A stretch of 16,502 nucleotides of DNA, taken from positions 1 to 16,502 of the forward strand of contig JAFLCR010000022.1 in NCBI GenBank assembly GCA_017302755.1. The letters run 5' to 3'. Below are positions 15,040 through 16,502 of this stretch, one piece after another. The position numbers were made by a program, and so were the translations under genes. Under the pieces are notes generated by a model, which had not been told where the DNA came from, did no database searches, and worked only from the letters and a program-made list of their open reading frames with translations. Source of the stretch: Alphaproteobacteria bacterium (GTDB taxonomy: Bacteria; Pseudomonadota; Alphaproteobacteria; Rickettsiales; JAFLCR01). The first letter of the stretch is position 1, and each line of letters opens with the position of its first letter.

Positions 15040-15468
15040 CCGACGATCCTCTCCTGATCCCCTGTTTTGCGCCTCTCTGAAGCGCCGGAAGCGTGGTTTG
15101 CCCGGAGGGAATGCGGGAGGACGCGTGCTTAAAAAAGCCAGCCTCCAGTCATGCGCTAACTGCATGGATTGTCTCTAAAACTATGCGCCTGTCATCGAAT
15201 TGTCATAAAAAACGCCTTTCCCGCAGCGCAGCAAACCATTACTCCTATCCGCTGTGCGCATAGCCCGCAGAAGAAATTCGCATGGGTTATATAATGTTGG
15301 AATATATATTTTTTTATGACGATAAGGTCGATCTTGGAGATTCCTCGGCAGCAAACGCGTCGCGCGCTTTGGGGCGGTTTCCCCCTTCCTCTTAAGAGAA
15401 ATCACGAATCTCATTAAGCAACCGTTTCGAAAAAGCAGCAGACATCCATCAATAGGAAAGTTTCGTTT
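15040..15468. other. Gene-free region before the glutamate-synthase-like gene
   Basis: With the terminator candidate, this makes up the 467 bases between scoB and the next gene. It holds an inverted repeat CATGC-GCTAACT-GCATG near 15150, a run of A/T-rich sequence around 15285-15320, and a perfect TATAAT. A short open frame at 15111 lacks convincing signals. No known riboswitch or RNA gene is recognisable by eye, but the stretch from the TATAAT to the ATG would make a leader of about 165 bases, long enough to hold regulation. Confidence 0.5.
15290..15295 (+). promoter_or_regulatory. Consensus -10 element TATAAT
   Basis: A perfect TATAAT lies about 175 bases before the glutamate-synthase-like gene in an AT-rich pocket of an otherwise GC-rich window. 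The bases 16-19 upstream of it do not resemble TTGACA, so an activator or another sigma factor might be needed if it is used. Confidence 0.35.
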
Positions 15469-16502
15469 ATGTGTGGCAGCTACGGCATCGTTTCCAGCAG
15501 AAAATCCTGGCTCAATACCTATTCCACATTGCGTATCCAGAATTATAACGACCACCGCGCCGGTGAAGTCGCGGGTGTCGGCGACGGCGCGGGGATGACC
15601 ATCGACCTGCCGGTGGAAAAGATCCGCGCACGTGCGGCGAAAGAGAGCATTCAGCTTGGCGACGGTTTTGCCAGCGGCATCATTCTGCTCGATCCCGGCC
15701 AGGAAGAAGCGGGCAGGGCGCTTGTCGAGCGGAAGCTGCGCGAAGCCGGCATCACTGGCAAGATTCACTGGATTGATCCCAATCTTCAGCTGGAAAAAGA
15801 CGGCAAGCCCATTCTTCAGGAGAAATCCGTCATTGAGATGGGCCGCCCGATGCAGATCGTGGTGGAGCGACCCGCGGATCTGGCGAACACCAAGGATTTT
15901 GAATACGCGCTCTACGATGCCGCGACCGAAGTCGCCCAGGCCCAGCTTCGCGCGCAGAAGGACGGCGAAGTTCTGCCGCGCGTGCGAGTCATGTCGCTCA
16001 GCTCGCTCTCGCAGACCTTCAAGGGGCCGATGCGCCCTTCCCAGATCCCGCTGGTGTTCAAGGACCTAGCCGAAGGTCTCTCCTTCGCCGAACTTGAAGC
16101 GCTCTACAACGCGGGCGATTTCGAGGCGCTCGAACGCCTGATTCCCGGCACCAAAAGCTCGCTGGCGCATTCCCGCTACTCCACGGGCGCGCCTTCGACC
16201 GCCGAAGGCGCGCACCCGCACGGCGTGGGCTCAATTTCCGACGACGACCACAACGGCGAGCTCAACACCGCCCCCGCGAACGCGCGCGAGGCGGAGGCGA
16301 TCGGCCGCCGCAAGGGCCGCGAGCGCCTGTTCCCGACGCGCCTGCCTGATTCGGCGCTGTTCGGCTTCGATATGTCCGAGGCGATCCGCTATGACGGCAT
16401 GGAGCTGGCCGAAGCCTTCGTGCGCGGCCTCCAGCCCGCCGGCTGGGACACCGACCCCCGCTATTCGCCGGAAGTGCGCGACATGCTTCGTGTGATGAAC
16501 CT
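15469..16502 (+). CDS. Glutamate-synthase-like protein, N-terminal amidotransferase domain, cut by window end
   Basis: The open frame begins at ATG 15469 and runs 344 codons off the right edge. It starts Met-Cys-Gly-Ser-Tyr-Gly, with Cys2 in place to be the N-terminal nucleophile of a class II (Ntn) glutamine amidotransferase once Met is removed. Glutamate synthase marks follow in order: HR (29-30), GDGAG (38-42), HSRYST (234-239), HNGELNT (261-267) and a DSALF segment (294-298) where GltB has its SDS. These fit the ammonia-releasing domain of GltB. It differs from standard GltB: there is no propeptide before the Cys, the HSRFSTNTFPSW loop is changed, and the HNGE motif is preceded by an acidic SDDD. 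The rest of the protein, including any FMN synthase domain, is outside the window. An AGGA-type site (AATAGGAAAG) lies about ten bases upstream. Confidence 0.8.
   Translation, partial: MCGSYGIVSSRKSWLNTYSTLRIQNYNDHRAGEVAGVGDGAGMTIDLPVEKIRARAAKESIQLGDGFASGIILLDPGQEEAGRALVERKLREAGITGKIHWIDPNLQLEKDGKPILQEKSVIEMGRPMQIVVERPADLANTKDFEYALYDAATEVAQAQLRAQKDGEVLPRVRVMSLSSLSQTFKGPMRPSQIPLVFKDLAEGLSFAELEALYNAGDFEALERLIPGTKSSLAHSRYSTGAPSTAEGAHPHGVGSISDDDHNGELNTAPANAREAEAIGRRKGRERLFPTRLPDSALFGFDMSEAIRYDGMELAEAFVRGLQPAGWDTDPRYSPEVRDMLRVMN

Noticed and set aside
15111..15263. Short plus-strand frame of about 50 codons in the gap after scoB
   Set aside because: The GGAGG is only about two bases from the ATG, codon use differs from the neighbours and the peptide has no recognisable feature.
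15181..15768. 195-codon minus-strand frame across the leader and start of the glutamate-synthase-like gene
   Set aside because: It overlaps the Cys-Gly start and GDGAG motif of the plus-strand gene and shows no motif of its own.
1..16502. Search for CRISPR arrays, tRNA genes, insertion sequences and defence systems
   Set aside because: No regularly spaced repeats, cloverleaf sequences, transposase motifs or defence domains were seen on either strand.

Overview
This window reads as chromosomal core and metabolic DNA from a GC-rich alphaproteobacterium, probably from a less-studied lineage. The main pointers are the fabD-fabG-acpP-fabF-mltG gene order, a thioredoxin-reductase-like ferredoxin/flavodoxin-NADP reductase without a CxxC pair, a DUF2336 HEAT-like protein, a bS6 with a long charged tail, and an upstream match to the CtrA half-site TTAACCAT. 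I see no tRNA, rRNA, CRISPR array, transposase, integrase or prophage gene, and the genes look alike in codon use.

Layout, left to right. (1) Minus strand, 1-858: rpsF and rpsR, followed downstream by a palindrome and a small ORF that runs off the window edge. (2) Plus strand, 1040-6363: a fatty-acid synthesis operon (fabD, fabG, acpP, fabF), then mltG (peptidoglycan terminase) and an acuI-type acrylyl-CoA reductase. (3) Minus strand, 8277-6360: an FNR-type flavoprotein followed by folD; the folD stop overlaps the acuI stop. (4) Plus strand, 8366-12287: thiolase (fadA), a FadN-type hydroxyacyl-CoA dehydrogenase/enoyl-CoA hydratase, and a small exported proline-rich protein of unknown function. 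(5) Minus strand, 13421-12294: the DUF2336 protein. (6) Plus strand, 13666-15001: scoA-scoB, a 3-oxoacid CoA-transferase. (7) Plus strand, from 15469 off the right edge: the N-terminal class II glutamine amidotransferase domain of a divergent glutamate-synthase-like protein, behind a 467-base gene-free region.

Together the genes deal with acyl chains in both directions. The fab genes build acyl-ACP. FadA and FadN break acyl-CoA down to acetyl-CoA. ScoAB moves CoA between succinyl-CoA and acetoacetate. AcuI reduces a short enoyl-CoA, and the FNR and FolD supply or balance NADP(H) and one-carbon units.

I did not find an obvious new multi-gene system. The points most worth a second look are the divergent amidotransferase with its catalytic Cys directly after the start Met, the palindrome plus truncated ORF at the left edge, the CtrA-like site before the DUF2336 gene, the proline-rich exported protein coupled to fadN, and the palindromes between fadA and fadN.
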